This document shows positions 40,145 to 50,127 of a stretch of DNA of 64,000 nt, piece after piece. How positions within the stretch are numbered: the first letter of the stretch is position 1; every line of letters starts with the position of its first letter. Both the position numbers and the translations under genes were made by a program. The notes below the pieces were generated by a model that saw only the letters and a program-made list of their open reading frames with translations, was not told the DNA's origin and searched no databases. The stretch is from Rivibacter subsaxonicus (GTDB lineage: Bacteria > Pseudomonadota > Gammaproteobacteria > Burkholderiales > Burkholderiaceae_C): assembly GCF_004217215.1 (NCBI RefSeq), contig NZ_SHKP01000010.1, positions 38,980 through 102,979 on the forward strand, given 5' to 3'.

Positions 40145-41614
40145 ATGGCGTCCCGGACTCTCAAGTTGCTGAAGTGGTTGCTGGTGATCGTGCTGACGAT
40201 CCTCGCGACCGTGCTCGTGCTGCGCTTCCTCGAGTCGTGGCAAGGCCCGCCGCTGCAGCGCTGGCACACCTTCGTGCCGACCGAGCCCTCGGTCGCCGAG
40301 ATGGACCGCAGCGACTGGACCGGCTACCTCGCGGCCGAGAACGCGGTCTTCGAGCAGGTGCGCGCGGAGGTCACGCAGAAGGCCGATCCCGCGCAGCGCG
40401 GGGTCCCCAACCGCTACTACGAGGGCAGCCCGATCCATCCGGGCGGCTTCAAGCACGACTGGAACCGCTCCTTCGTCCTGCAGCCCGATGCCAAGCCGGT
40501 CGGCGTCGCGGTGCTGGTGCACGGGCTCACCGACTCGCCCTACAGCGTGCGTCACCTGGCCAGGCGCTACCGCGACCACGGCTATGTCGCGATCGGCGTG
40601 CGCATGCCGGGCCATGGCACCGTGCCTGGCGCGCTGACGCGCGCCCACTGGGAAGACTGGATGGCCGCGACCCGGCTGGCGGTGCGCGAGGCGCGGCGCC
40701 TGGCCGGACCCGCGGCGCCGCTGCACGTGGTCGGCTACTCCAATGGCGGCGCGCTGGTCATGAAGTACGCGCTCGACGCGGTCGAGGACCGCAACCTGGC
40801 GCGGCCCGACCGGGTCGTGCTGCTGTCGCCGATGATCGGCGTCACCAGCAGCGCCCGCTTTGCCGGCGTCTGGGGCTGGCCGGCGATCCTGCCCGGCTTT
40901 GCCAAGGCGGCCTGGCTCGGCATCGACCCGGAGTTCAACCCTTTCAAGTACAACTCTTTTCCGGTCAACGGGGGGCGCCAGTCCTCGCTGCTGACGCGCG
41001 AACTGCAGCGCCAGATCGAAAGGCTCGCGCGTGACGGGCAGATCGGCCGGCTGGCACCGGTGATCACCTTCCAGTCGGTGGTCGACTTCACCGTCAGCAC
41101 GCCGGCGATCGTCACCGAGCTCTACGCGCACCTGCCGGCCAACGGCAGCGAACTGGTGCTGTTCGACATCAACCGCAACGCCAAGTTCGGCCCGGTGCTG
41201 CGGCCGAGCGCCGATGCCCTGCTCGGCCGGCTCGAGCGCATCATGCCGCCGCCGCCGCGTGCCTGGCGCAGCACCATCGTCGCCAACATCGATGGCACGA
41301 GCAGCGCGGTCCAGGAGCGCACGGTGGCCGCCGGTGCCGCCGGCGAGCAGGTCCGCCCGCTCGGCCTGTCGTTCCCGAGCGATATCTATTCGCTGTCGCA
41401 CCTGGCGCTGCCGTTCCCGCTGACCGACGGCCTCTACGGACTGACGCCCGACCCGGCCGACGACTTCGGCGTGCAGCTTGGCGCACTGTCCACGCGCGGC
41501 GAGCGCGGCGTGCTCGTGATCTCGCTCGACGGCCTGTTCCGGTTGACCTCGAACCCCTTCTACGACTACGTCGCCGCGCGCATCGACGAAGGCATCGCGG
41601 CGCCTCAGCGGTGA
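40145..41614 (+). CDS. Membrane-anchored alpha/beta hydrolase
   Basis: 489 residues from the ATG at 40145 with AAGGAGAAG upstream. One N-terminal transmembrane segment (about 8-27) suggests an inner-membrane anchor with the enzyme in the periplasm. The hydrolase core has VLVHGLTDSPYSVRHLA (oxyanion region, about 124-140) and the nucleophile elbow GYSNGG with Ser199. The long C-terminal part has no motif I recognise. The specific substrate is unknown. Its 3' end overlaps the convergent TetR gene by ten bases. Confidence 0.82.
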   Translation: MASRTLKLLKWLLVIVLTILATVLVLRFLESWQGPPLQRWHTFVPTEPSVAEMDRSDWTGYLAAENAVFEQVRAEVTQKADPAQRGVPNRYYEGSPIHPGGFKHDWNRSFVLQPDAKPVGVAVLVHGLTDSPYSVRHLARRYRDHGYVAIGVRMPGHGTVPGALTRAHWEDWMAATRLAVREARRLAGPAAPLHVVGYSNGGALVMKYALDAVEDRNLARPDRVVLLSPMIGVTSSARFAGVWGWPAILPGFAKAAWLGIDPEFNPFKYNSFPVNGGRQSSLLTRELQRQIERLARDGQIGRLAPVITFQSVVDFTVSTPAIVTELYAHLPANGSELVLFDINRNAKFGPVLRPSADALLGRLERIMPPPPRAWRSTIVANIDGTSSAVQERTVAAGAAGEQVRPLGLSFPSDIYSLSHLALPFPLTDGLYGLTPDPADDFGVQLGALSTRGERGVLVISLDGLFRLTSNPFYDYVAARIDEGIAAPQR

Positions 41615-42240
41615 GTGGCCAGCCAGCGAAAGCTGGCGCGGGCCGCCTCGTCGATCGCCGCCGCCTGCACCGCCGGCAGGCCACGCAGGCCGGCGTGCTG
41701 CAGCACGAGGCCCTCGATCTGGGCCACGATCAGCGCCGCTCGCGCCTCGCAGTCGCGCTCGCTGGCGTTCGGCCGGATGCCGGCGATCAGGCTCCGGACC
41801 GTCTTGCGCTCGCGCTTCTGGATCCGCGCCACGGTCTGCGCGGCGTGGGCATCGACGCGCGCCGCCGCCCACATCTGGACCAGCCCGTCGGCCACCGCCG
41901 GGCGCTTCATCTCGGCCAGGAACATCTCCATCGCCGCCATGAACTGGTCCGTACGCGAGGCCTTGGGCATGTTCTGGACGATGGCGTCGATCGCGCGCTG
42001 GTAGCGTGCCGCCGACTCCAGCAGCATCGCCTCGACCAGCAGTTCCTTGCTCGGGTAGTAGTGCTGGATCGTGCTCAGGCTCACGCCCACGCGCGCGGCC
42101 ACGCTGCGCATCGAGAAGCCGCCATAGCCGTCGGTCACGAAGACCGCGTGCGCTGCGGCCAGGATCGCCTCGGCCCGCGCCAGGCCACGCTCGGTGGTGT
42201 GCGAAACCTTGCCGCGTGGCACGACGGCGGCGCCGGCCAT
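41605..42240 (-). CDS. TetR-family transcriptional regulator
   Basis: 211 residues from the ATG at 42240, which overlaps the racemase stop by one base (TGATG). The N-terminal helix-turn-helix is GYGGFSMRSVAARVGVSLSTIQHYYPSKELLVEAML (about 36-72); the C-terminal ligand domain is variable. As the last gene of the acyl-CoA unit it probably senses an acyl-CoA and controls the divergent promoters at 46766-46883. Confidence 0.88.
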   Translation of the reverse strand: MAGAAVVPRGKVSHTTERGLARAEAILAAAHAVFVTDGYGGFSMRSVAARVGVSLSTIQHYYPSKELLVEAMLLESAARYQRAIDAIVQNMPKASRTDQFMAAMEMFLAEMKRPAVADGLVQMWAAARVDAHAAQTVARIQKRERKTVRSLIAGIRPNASERDCEARAALIVAQIEGLVLQHAGLRGLPAVQAAAIDEAARASFRWLATHR

Positions 42241-43400
42241 CAGATCGCGCCCGCCGCTGCCAGCGCCTCGATGACGGCCGCGTCGAAGCCCCAATCGGCC
42301 AGCACCTCGGCGCTATCGGCGCCCACCGCCGAGGCCGGCCTGGGCATGGCCGCGGCGCTGCGCGAGAAGCGCGGCGCCGGTGCCGGTTGGGTGACGCCGG
42401 CGATCTCGACGAAGGCCGCGCGCGCCGCGTTGTGCGGGTGTCGCGGCGCCTCGTCCATGTCGAGCACGGGCGCCACGCAGGCGTCACTGCCGTCGAACAC
42501 GACGCACCACTCGTCGCGTGTTCGCGTGCGCACTTGCGCGGCGACCAGCGCTCTCAGCTCCGGCCAGCGGCGCGCGTCCAACTGCGCTGCGGCCAGTTGC
42601 TGCGTGGCCTGCGCGTCGCAGCCAAGCCGCTCGAGCAACTGCGAATAAAAGCCCGGCTCGATCGCGCCGACGCTCAAGAACTTGCCGTCCGCGCATTCGT
42701 AGCAGCCGTAGAAGTGAGCCGCACCGTCGAGCAGGTTGGCCTCGCGCCGCACGCGCCAGATGCCTGCTGCCTTCAGCCCGTACATCATCGTGCCGAGCAG
42801 GGCCGAGCCCTCGCTCATCGCCGCGTCGACCACCTGGCCACGGCCCGAAGCTTTTGCTTCGAGCAGCGCGCAGACGATGCCGAAGGCCAACAGCAGCCCA
42901 CCGCCGCCGAAGTCGCCGACCAGGTTCAGCGGCGGCGGCGGCGGCGCATCGGCGCGGCCGATCGCCTGCAACATGCCCGACAGCGCGACGTAGTTGATGT
43001 CATGGCCGGCGCGCGCGGCGAGCGGGCCGGTCTGGCCCCAGCCGGTCATGCGGCCGTAGACCAGCCTCGGGTTCGCTGCGAGACAGGGCTCGGGACCGAG
43101 GCCGAGGCGCTCCATCACGCCGGGCCTGAAGCCCTCGATCAGCGCATCGGCACGGGCGATCAGTGCCAGCGCCGCGTCGCGCCCGGCCGGCTGCTTGAGA
43201 TCGAGCGCGAGCGAGCGCCGGCCACGCGCCAGCACGTCGAATTGCGGCGGCGTCGCGCCGAGCCCGGCGCGCCGGCCACCGGGCTTCTGGTCGATGCGGA
43301 TCACCTCGGCGCCGAGGTCGGCCAGCAGCATCGCGCAGAACGGCCCGGGGCCGATGCCGACGATCTCGACGACCTTGAGCCCGGCAAGAGGTCCCGCCAT
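42240..43400 (-). CDS. Alpha-methylacyl-CoA racemase (family III CoA-transferase fold)
   Basis: Epimerises 2-methyl-branched acyl-CoAs so that they can enter beta-oxidation. The protein has 386 residues. [30 protein letters not shown] is the family N-terminus. His133 ([12 protein letters not shown]) and Asp163 (LVGDFGGGG) are 30 residues apart, as in the mycobacterial racemase. It follows the bifunctional enzyme by two bases. Confidence 0.88.
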   Translation of the reverse strand: MAGPLAGLKVVEIVGIGPGPFCAMLLADLGAEVIRIDQKPGGRRAGLGATPPQFDVLARGRRSLALDLKQPAGRDAALALIARADALIEGFRPGVMERLGLGPEPCLAANPRLVYGRMTGWGQTGPLAARAGHDINYVALSGMLQAIGRADAPPPPPLNLVGDFGGGGLLLAFGIVCALLEAKASGRGQVVDAAMSEGSALLGTMMYGLKAAGIWRVRREANLLDGAAHFYGCYECADGKFLSVGAIEPGFYSQLLERLGCDAQATQQLAAAQLDARRWPELRALVAAQVRTRTRDEWCVVFDGSDACVAPVLDMDEAPRHPHNAARAAFVEIAGVTQPAPAPRFSRSAAAMPRPASAVGADSAEVLADWGFDAAVIEALAAAGAI

Positions 43401-43402
43401 GC

Positions 43403-45541
43403 TCAACCGACCTTCTGGCCCGGGGCCCAACCCGCCGGAAGAACCGGCGGCGTGAAGCGCTCGCCATGGGCGGCTGCCAACTCACGCGCCCGCGCGCAGA
43501 AAGCGTCCAGTCCCTGCGCCTCGATGAAGCGCCAGGCACCACCAGTCCAGGCCGGGAAACCGATGCCGAAGATCGAGCCGATGTTGGCGTCGTGGCCGCT
43601 CTCGAGCACGCCATCGGCCAGGCAACGCAGCGTCTCGACCGCCTGGCGATAGAGGATGCGGTCGCGCAGTTCGGCGATGTCCCAGGCCACGCCGGGCTTC
43701 TCGAAGCGCTCCTTCAGGCCCGGCCACAGCCGCTTCTTCTCGCCCTCCGGGTAGTCGTAGAAACCGCCGCCGGCGGCGCGGCCGGGGCGCTTGAACTCCT
43801 TGACCATCATCTCGACCAGCGCCTCGCCGGGCCGCTTGTCGAAGCGCTTGCCTTCGGCGGCAAGGTCGGCCGCGGTCTGCGCCATCACGTGCACGCTGAG
43901 CGACAGCGAGGTTTCGTCGAGCACGGCCAGCGGCCCGACCGGCATGCCGGCGGCGAGCGCGGCGTTCTCGATCACCGTCGCGGGGATGCCCTCTTCCAGC
44001 ATCGCGCAGCCCTCCATCACGAAGGTGCCGAAGGTGCGGCTGGTGTAGAAGCCGCGCGAATCGTTCACCACGATCGGCGTCTTGCCGATCTGCAGCACGT
44101 AGTCGTAGGCACGGGCCAGCGTCTCGGCATCGGTCTGGCGGCCCTTGATGATCTCGACCAGTTCCATCTTGTCGACCGGCGAGAAGAAGTGCAGGCCGAT
44201 GAACTTGTCGGGCCGCGCCGAGGCGGTGGCCAGACCCGTGATCGGCAGCGTGGACGTGTTGCTCGCGAAGAAGCCACCGGGCGCCAGCATCGGTTCGGCC
44301 TCCTGCGTGACGGTGGCCTTCAGCGCGCGCTGCTCGAACACCGCCTCGATGATCAGGTCGCAGCCACGCAGGTCGGAGGCCGCCGCGGTCGGTGTGATCA
44401 GCGCCAGCGTCGCGGCCTGCTTGTCGGCGGCCATGATCCCGCGCGCGACGCGCTTGTCGCTGAGCTTCTTGGTGTAGCTCTTGCCCTGCTCGGCGCGCTC
44501 GATCGACACATCCTTCAGCACGCAGGCCACGCCGCGCATCGCGTTCGAATACGCGATGCCCGCGCCCATCATGCCGGCGCCGAGGATGCCGACCTTGCTG
44601 GCCTTCCACTTCGGCACGTCCTTCGGCCGCGAGGCACCCGACTTGACGAGGTTGCGGTCGAAGAACACACCGATCAGCGCATGCGTCACCGGGCTTGCGA
44701 CCAGCGTCGCGAGCCAGCGCGACTCGATGCGCAGCGCGGTGTCGAAGTCGACCTGCGCACCTTCGACCATGCAGGCGAGGATCGCCTCCGGTGCCGGGTA
44801 AAGGCCGCGCGTCTTCTGGCGCAGCATCGAGGGGCCGATCGCCAGGGCCTGAGCAACCTTCGGGCTGCTCGGCGTGCCGCCCGGGATCTTGTGGCCCTTC
44901 ACGTCCCAGGGCTGCACGGCGTTCGGGTTGGCCTCGATCCACTTGATCGCGGCGGCGCGCAACTGGTCGGCGCTCGCCACCAGCTCGCCGACCAGGCCCA
45001 GCTTGTGCGCCTCGGCCGGCCGCAGCGTCTTGCCCTCGACCAGATAGGGCATCGACTCCAGCAGCCCGAGCAGGCGCACCGTCTTGGTCACGCCGCTGGC
45101 GCCGGGCAGCAGGCCGAGCGTGACCTCGGGCAGGCCGAACTGGATCTTCGGGCTGTCGACCGCGATGCGCTGGTGCGCCGCCAGCGCCAGCTCCCAGCCG
45201 CCGCCGAGCGCGGTGCCGGCGAGCATCGCCACCACCGGCCGGCCGAGTTGCTCGAGCCGGCGGAACTGCTTCTTGGTGATCTCGATGTCGGCAAAGACCG
45301 CGGCGCCGGCGTCGGGCTTCAGTTCGAGCACGGCCTTGAGGTCGGCGCCGGCAAAGAAGGTGTCCTTGGCCGAGGCCAGGATCACGCCGCGCACGCCGTC
45401 CTTCTCGGCGTACAGCCGCTCGACGCAGGACGTGAGGTCGGCCTGCCATTGCGGCGTCATCGTGTTGACCGGCGCACCGGGTGCGTCGAAGGTGAGGGTG
45501 ACGATGCCCTGTGCGTCTTGCTCGTAGCGGATGCTGTTCAT
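43403..45541 (-). CDS. Bifunctional enoyl-CoA hydratase / 3-hydroxyacyl-CoA dehydrogenase
   Basis: FadB/FadJ-type beta-oxidation enzyme, 712 residues. The hydratase half (1 to about 200) has the oxyanion segments [15 protein letters not shown] and [15 protein letters not shown], with Glu117 and Glu139. The dehydrogenase half starts at [15 protein letters not shown] (about 316-330), with [17 protein letters not shown] and the C-terminal domains behind it. It works with the thiolase upstream (19 bases away). Confidence 0.93.
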   Translation of the reverse strand: MNSIRYEQDAQGIVTLTFDAPGAPVNTMTPQWQADLTSCVERLYAEKDGVRGVILASAKDTFFAGADLKAVLELKPDAGAAVFADIEITKKQFRRLEQLGRPVVAMLAGTALGGGWELALAAHQRIAVDSPKIQFGLPEVTLGLLPGASGVTKTVRLLGLLESMPYLVEGKTLRPAEAHKLGLVGELVASADQLRAAAIKWIEANPNAVQPWDVKGHKIPGGTPSSPKVAQALAIGPSMLRQKTRGLYPAPEAILACMVEGAQVDFDTALRIESRWLATLVASPVTHALIGVFFDRNLVKSGASRPKDVPKWKASKVGILGAGMMGAGIAYSNAMRGVACVLKDVSIERAEQGKSYTKKLSDKRVARGIMAADKQAATLALITPTAAASDLRGCDLIIEAVFEQRALKATVTQEAEPMLAPGGFFASNTSTLPITGLATASARPDKFIGLHFFSPVDKMELVEIIKGRQTDAETLARAYDYVLQIGKTPIVVNDSRGFYTSRTFGTFVMEGCAMLEEGIPATVIENAALAAGMPVGPLAVLDETSLSLSVHVMAQTAADLAAEGKRFDKRPGEALVEMMVKEFKRPGRAAGGGFYDYPEGEKKRLWPGLKERFEKPGVAWDIAELRDRILYRQAVETLRCLADGVLESGHDANIGSIFGIGFPAWTGGAWRFIEAQGLDAFCARARELAAAHGERFTPPVLPAGWAPGQKVG

Positions 45542-45559
45542 GATGGTCCGGTCCTCGAA

Positions 45560-46765
45560 TCAGAGACGCTCTACGATCGTGGCGATGCCCATGCCGCCGC
45601 CCACGCACAGCGTGATCAGGCCGTAGCGCAATTGGCGTCGCTCGAGCTCGTCGAGCAGCGTGCCGAGCAGCATCGCGCCGGTGGCGCCGAGCGGGTGGCC
45701 GAGCGCGATCGAGCCGCCGTTGACGTTGACCTTTTCGTGCGAGACGCCGAGCTCCTTCATGAAGCGCATCGGCACCGCGGCAAAGGCCTCGTTGACCTCG
45801 AACAGGTCGATGTCGTCGATGCTCAGCCCGGCCTTGGCCAGCGCCTTGCGCGTGGCCGGCACCGGGCCGGTCAGCATGATGGTCGGGTCGCTGCCGGCAA
45901 GTGCCGCGGCGACGATGCGCCCGCGCGCCTGCAGCCCGAGCTCGCGACCCTTGGCGGCGCTGCCGATCAGCACCGCGGCGGCGCCGTCGACGATGCCGCT
46001 GGCGTTGCCGGCGGTGTGCACATGGCTGATGCGCTCGACCTGCGGATAGCGCCGGATCGCGGTGGCGTCGAAGCCCATCTGGCCCACCGCCTCGAAGGAG
46101 GACTTCAGCGCACCGAGCCCGGCCAGCGTGCTGCCCGGCTTGATGAACTCGTCGCGGGCCAGGATCGTCACGCCGTTGGCGTCCTTCACCGGCACCACCG
46201 AGCGGTCGAAGCGGCCGGCCTCACGCGCCGCCGCTGCGCGCTGCTGGGAAGCCAGGGCGAAGGCATCGACATCCTCGCGCGAGTAGCCGTCGAGCGTGGC
46301 GATGAGATCCGCGCCGATGCCCTGCGGCACGAAGTCGGTCGCGAGGTTGGTCTGCGGGTCGAGCGCCCACGGCCCGCCGTCGCTGCCCATCGGCACCCGC
46401 GACATGCTCTCGACGCCACCGGCCACGACCAGGTCTTCCCAGCCCGAGCGCACCTTCTGCGCCGCCAGGTTCACCGCCTCCAGCCCCGAGGCGCAGAAGC
46501 GGTTGAGCTGCACGCCGCTGGCGTTCCAGTCCCAGCCGGCCGCCAGCGCCGCGGTTTTCGCGATGCACGAGCCCTGGTCGCCGATCGGCGTGACGCAGCC
46601 GAGCACCACATCCTCGACCTGCGCGGTGTCGAGCGAGGTGCGGCGTTGCAGCTCGTTCAGCAGGCCGGCCACCAGGTTGACCGGCTTGACCTCGTGCAGG
46701 CTGCCATCGGGCTTTCCCTTGGCGCGCGGGGTGCGCAGGGCTTCGAAGATCAGGGCGTCGTTCAT
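45560..46765 (-). CDS. Acetyl-CoA acetyltransferase (thiolase)
   Basis: Thiolytic step of beta-oxidation, 401 residues. Acyl-accepting Cys91 is in [31 protein letters not shown] and CVGGGMG (second catalytic cysteine) are present. I chose ATG 46765 because GAGG sits eight bases upstream; the ATG at 46774 is too close to it. First gene of the minus-strand acyl-CoA unit. Confidence 0.94.
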   Translation of the reverse strand: MNDALIFEALRTPRAKGKPDGSLHEVKPVNLVAGLLNELQRRTSLDTAQVEDVVLGCVTPIGDQGSCIAKTAALAAGWDWNASGVQLNRFCASGLEAVNLAAQKVRSGWEDLVVAGGVESMSRVPMGSDGGPWALDPQTNLATDFVPQGIGADLIATLDGYSREDVDAFALASQQRAAAAREAGRFDRSVVPVKDANGVTILARDEFIKPGSTLAGLGALKSSFEAVGQMGFDATAIRRYPQVERISHVHTAGNASGIVDGAAAVLIGSAAKGRELGLQARGRIVAAALAGSDPTIMLTGPVPATRKALAKAGLSIDDIDLFEVNEAFAAVPMRFMKELGVSHEKVNVNGGSIALGHPLGATGAMLLGTLLDELERRQLRYGLITLCVGGGMGIATIVERL

Positions 46766-46800
46766 GGGGCGCATCCTCGTGGGCGGCGGTCAGGGGATAG

Positions 46801-46829
46801 ACCGGATCGGCCGAACCGGTCAGTTGACC
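46801..46829. promoter_or_regulatory. Palindromic operator candidate between divergent acyl-CoA genes
   Basis: A 20-bp near-palindrome (46801-46820; half-sites ACCGGATCGG and CCGAACCGGT, nine of ten positions symmetrical) is followed by a perfect GGTCA-GT-TGACC (46818-46829) that contains a -35-like TTGACC. This is a size and symmetry expected for a TetR-family site. Confidence 0.5.
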
Positions 46830-46883
46830 TATAAGCACTTCACTCTACGCAGGCCGCATCCGAAGTCAAGCACAGGGGAGTCA

Positions 46884-48569
46884 ATGACGATGAGTTCCGT
46901 GGATCCCGCCGCCCTGCCGTTGCAGCGCCTCTATCACTGGGAGCGCGAGCGCGCCGATGCCATCTGGCTGACGCAGCCGATCGGCGGCGGCCGGCTGCGC
47001 GAGATCAACTGGCGCGAGGGTGCCGACGAGGTGCGCCGCGTGGCGGCCCACCTGCAGGCGCAGGGCTGGCCGGCTGGCTCGCGCATCGCGATCCTCGGCA
47101 AGAACAGCGCGCACTGGATCCTGGCCGACCTCGCGATCTGGATGGCGGGGCACGTGTCGGTGCCGCTGTACCCGATGCAGACCGCGGCCAACGCGCGCCA
47201 GATCCTCGAGCATGCCGAGGCGGTGGCCTGCTTCGTCGGCAAGCTCGACGACTGGGCCGGCCTGCAGCCGGCCGTCGCGGGGCTCGCGACGATCGCGCTG
47301 CCGCTGGCACCGGCCCGCGAGCTGGCGCAGTGGGACGACATCGTCGCGCGCACCGCGCCGCTGGCGGGCGAGCCGCTGCGCGCGGCCGACGAACTGGCGA
47401 CCATCATCTACACCTCCGGCACCACCGGCCAGAGCAAGGGCGTGATGCACAGCTTCGGCACGATCACCGCGGCGGTTCAGATGGGCATGCAGCGGGCGCA
47501 GCTGACGAGCGAGGACCGGATCCTGTCGTACCTGCCGCTGGCCCACATCGCCGAGCGCGCGCTGGTCGAGATGGGCTCGCTCGCCTCCGGCGCGCACCTG
47601 TTCTTTGCCGAGTCGCTCGACACCTTCCAGGCCGACCTGCAACGCGCGCGACCCACGGTGTTCTTCTCGGTTCCCCGCCTGTGGACCAAGTTCCAGCAGG
47701 GCGTGCTGGCCAAGGTGCCGCAGCGCAAGCTCTCGTTGCTGCTCAAGCTGCCGATTCTGGGCGGACTGGTCCGGCGCAAGGTGCTGGCCGGCCTCGGTCT
47801 CGACCAGACGCGCATGGCCGCCGGCGGCGCCGCGCCGATGCCGGCCGAGCTGCTGCGCTGGTGGGCCGCGCTCGGGCTGCGCATCACCGAGGCCTACGGC
47901 ATGACCGAGAACGGCGGCGTCTCGCAGGCCACGCTGGAGCACGAGTTCCGCCCCGGCACCGTGGGCCGCAGCTACGCGGGCGTCGACTGCCGCATCGACC
48001 CCGACAGCGGCGAGATCCAGATGAAGAGCGCCGGCCTGATGCTCGGCTACTACAAGGCGCCCGAGCTGACGCGCGAGGCCTTCACCGCCGACGGTTATTT
48101 GCACACCGGCGACAAGGGCCTGTTCGAGGCCGACGGCAACCTGCGCATCATTGGCCGCGTCAAGGACAACTTCAAGAGCAGCAAGGGCAAGTACATCGCG
48201 CCGGCGCCGATCGAGGACAAGCTCGGTCGCCACCCGGCCGTCGAGGCCTGCTGCGTGGTCGGCGCCAACCTGGAGCAGGCGATCGGCCTGGTGATGCTGG
48301 GCGAGGCCGCGGCCCGCGAGACCAAGGCGCCGGGCGGGCGCGAGGCCCTGTCGGCCTCGCTCGCCGCTCATCTGCAGCAGCTCAACGCCGGGCTCGACCC
48401 GCACGAGCAACTGGCCTGCATCGTCGTCAGCGACGAGCCGTGGTCGATCGAGGCCGGCTTCCTGACGCCGACCTTCAAGATCAAGCGCAACCGCATCGAG
48501 GAGGCCTACGCCGCGCGATTCGCGACCTGGGCCGCGGGCCGCGAACCGGTGCAGTGGATGCGGGCCTGA
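46884..48569 (+). CDS. AMP-forming long-chain acyl-CoA synthetase
   Basis: Activates fatty acids to acyl-CoA. The protein has 561 residues from the ATG at 46884, with GGGGAG eight bases upstream. The P-loop-like AMP motif TIIYTSGTTGQSKGV (about 172-186) and the C-terminal GYYKAPELTREAFTADGYLHTGDKG...RIIGRVKDNFKSSKGKYIAP block are intact. It is divergent from the thiolase operon and likely shares its regulation. Confidence 0.92.
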   Translation: MTMSSVDPAALPLQRLYHWERERADAIWLTQPIGGGRLREINWREGADEVRRVAAHLQAQGWPAGSRIAILGKNSAHWILADLAIWMAGHVSVPLYPMQTAANARQILEHAEAVACFVGKLDDWAGLQPAVAGLATIALPLAPARELAQWDDIVARTAPLAGEPLRAADELATIIYTSGTTGQSKGVMHSFGTITAAVQMGMQRAQLTSEDRILSYLPLAHIAERALVEMGSLASGAHLFFAESLDTFQADLQRARPTVFFSVPRLWTKFQQGVLAKVPQRKLSLLLKLPILGGLVRRKVLAGLGLDQTRMAAGGAAPMPAELLRWWAALGLRITEAYGMTENGGVSQATLEHEFRPGTVGRSYAGVDCRIDPDSGEIQMKSAGLMLGYYKAPELTREAFTADGYLHTGDKGLFEADGNLRIIGRVKDNFKSSKGKYIAPAPIEDKLGRHPAVEACCVVGANLEQAIGLVMLGEAAARETKAPGGREALSASLAAHLQQLNAGLDPHEQLACIVVSDEPWSIEAGFLTPTFKIKRNRIEEAYAARFATWAAGREPVQWMRA

Positions 48570-48636
48570 CCCGGGCGAGGCCCCGTGCGATCATCGCGCC
48601 CGCCCGATCCAACGTAGCGCCTCGCGCCCACCGACG

Positions 48637-49143
48637 ATGAACGCCACCGCCGCAACACCGCCCGCCCCGCCCAAGAACTCCGGCCGCAGCGGCTTTCGCT
48701 GGTGGCTCTGGCTGCTGGTCCTGGCGCTGCTGGCGGCAGGCTACTTCTGGGTCGTGCTGAACTGGAGCTACGCCAGCGGCGAACGTGCCGGCTGGGTCCA
48801 GAAGTTCTCGAAGAAGGGCTGGATCTGCAAGACCTGGGAGGGCGAGCTCGCGCTCGTCTCGCTGCCGGGCAGCACGGCCGAGAAGTTCAGTTTCACGGTC
48901 TGGGACGACGCTACCGCCGACGAGATCAACAAGGTCATGGGCAAGCGCGTCTCGCTGCACTACGAGCAGAAGGTCGGCCTGCCGACCACCTGCTTCGGCG
49001 AGACCCGCCACATCGTGACCGGCGTGCGGGTGCAGGACGAGATCCCGCTGGCACCCGGCGTGTCGGTGCCCGGCCAGCCGGGCGGGCCGTCGGCCGAGGC
49101 GGCATCGGCCGCGCGGGCGGCGAGCGCGGCGTCGGCGCCCTGA
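48637..49143 (+). CDS. Conserved single-pass membrane protein, unknown function
   Basis: 168 residues: a short Pro-rich cytoplasmic start, one transmembrane helix (WWLWLLVLALLAAGYFWVVL, about 22-41), then a small domain with SYASGERAGWVQKFSKKGWICKTWEGEL and a C-terminal Ala/Ser-rich tail. I recall similar short proteins in many Burkholderiales, without a known role. Cys residues in GWICK and TTCFGE could form a disulfide. Confidence 0.75.
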   Translation: MNATAATPPAPPKNSGRSGFRWWLWLLVLALLAAGYFWVVLNWSYASGERAGWVQKFSKKGWICKTWEGELALVSLPGSTAEKFSFTVWDDATADEINKVMGKRVSLHYEQKVGLPTTCFGETRHIVTGVRVQDEIPLAPGVSVPGQPGGPSAEAASAARAASAASAP

Positions 49144-49213
49144 CATTGATTTCCCAGGTCGTCAGTTGCACGTTCATCGACGGCGATGCTGATCGGTGGC
49201 CCCCGACACGCGC

Positions 49214-49522
49214 ATGAAGAACATCCAAGTGATCGACGGCGCGGACAACTGCGCCTACGACATATTTGCAGCGACCGATTCAGAGTTCGGTCTGATCTTC
49301 CGAGCCGGTTGCGACATAGCCTTCATTGACGAGGTCTATGCCGAAGGCAACAAGGTATTGCTCGACGCTGCACTCAAGAATGTCTGGACCAGGCGAGTAG
49401 TCAAAGCCGAGGCCATGGGTATCCACGGCCTCTTGTTCTACGAACTCGATTCGAAGAAGCAGTACTACCCGACCAGGAAAGACGAAGAGGCTTGCAACCC
49501 CAACGGGTCGTCGCTGCGATAG
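49214..49522 (+). CDS. Conserved hypothetical protein
   Basis: 102 residues from the ATG at 49214 (MKNIQVIDGADNCAYDIFAATDSEFGLIF); a GTG at 49196 is also possible. It has no signal peptide or membrane segment. The C-terminus MGIHGLLFYELDSKKQYYPTRKDEEACNPNGSSLR resembles a family of small conserved proteins I cannot assign a function. Base use here is less GC-rich than in its neighbours (for example ATATTTGCAGC), which hints at recent acquisition. Confidence 0.7.
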   Translation: MKNIQVIDGADNCAYDIFAATDSEFGLIFRAGCDIAFIDEVYAEGNKVLLDAALKNVWTRRVVKAEAMGIHGLLFYELDSKKQYYPTRKDEEACNPNGSSLR

Positions 49523-49561
49523 CCAGACACTTCGCGGGCGGTGGCTGCAACGAGATACCTC

Positions 49562-50047
49562 ATGTCTGTTGTCCAATCCCGCCTGCACGCCCTCGGCCTC
49601 GCCCTGCCCCCGCAACTTCAAGCGCCCGGCGGCATGGTGTTTCCGTTCCAGTTCGTCCGCGTCGTCGGCACACGCGCGCTGATCTCGGGTCACGGGCCGC
49701 AGAACGTCGATGGCTCGCTGGCGTTGCCGCTGGGCAAGCTCGGGCGCGAGCTGACGATCGAGCAGGGGGTCGCGGCCGCGCGGCTCACCGCGCTGTCGAT
49801 CCTCGGCAGCCTGCAGCGCGAACTCGGCGACCTCGATCGCATCAAGGGCTGGACCCGGCTGTTCGCTATGGTCAATTCGGCGCCCGGCTTCAACCGTCAG
49901 CCGAGCGTGATCAACGGCGCCTCGGACCTGATCCTCGAACTCTTCGGCGCCGAGGTCGGCGCCCATACCCGCAGCGCGGTTGGCATGGCAGAGTTGCCCT
50001 TCGACATTCCGGTCGAGATCGAGGGTGAGGTCGAGTTGCGCGCCTGA
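49562..50047 (+). CDS. RidA (YjgF/UK114) family protein
   Basis: 161 residues; enamine/imine deaminase-type fold, of the longer YjgH-like subgroup. Motifs: TRALISGHGPQNVDG, RLTALSILGSLQRELGDLDRI, FAMVNSAPGFNRQPSVINGASDLILELFG, and ARSAVG-like HTRSAVGMAELPFDIPVEIE. The arginine and glutamate that bind carboxylate in this fold are in place (Arg at about 139, Glu at about 156). The start at 49562 is chosen over one seven codons earlier because it opens the conserved part. Confidence 0.8.
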   Translation: MSVVQSRLHALGLALPPQLQAPGGMVFPFQFVRVVGTRALISGHGPQNVDGSLALPLGKLGRELTIEQGVAAARLTALSILGSLQRELGDLDRIKGWTRLFAMVNSAPGFNRQPSVINGASDLILELFGAEVGAHTRSAVGMAELPFDIPVEIEGEVELRA

Positions 50048-50055
50048 GCGAAGCC

Positions 50056-50107
50056 GCTTGCTCGCTCGTCCGTCCCTCCCTCCACCCACCCAACCAACCA
50101 ACCAACC
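50056..50107 (+). repeat. Stepwise 4-bp periodic tract
   Basis: Thirteen consecutive 4-base units change one base at a time: GCTT, GCTC twice, GTCC twice, CTCC twice, ACCC twice, AACC four times. The coding strand is almost pure pyrimidine except for the A bases. It lies between a RidA-like gene and the DUF1330 gene, ending 20 bases before the latter's start. Confidence 0.85.
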
Positions 50108-50127
50108 ACGCCGCAGGAGTTGCACCG

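Noticed and set aside
43466..46834. 1122-codon plus-strand frame opposite the beta-oxidation genes
   Set aside because: Mirrors the coding frames of two well-supported enzymes; residue mix is antisense-like and no motif is present.
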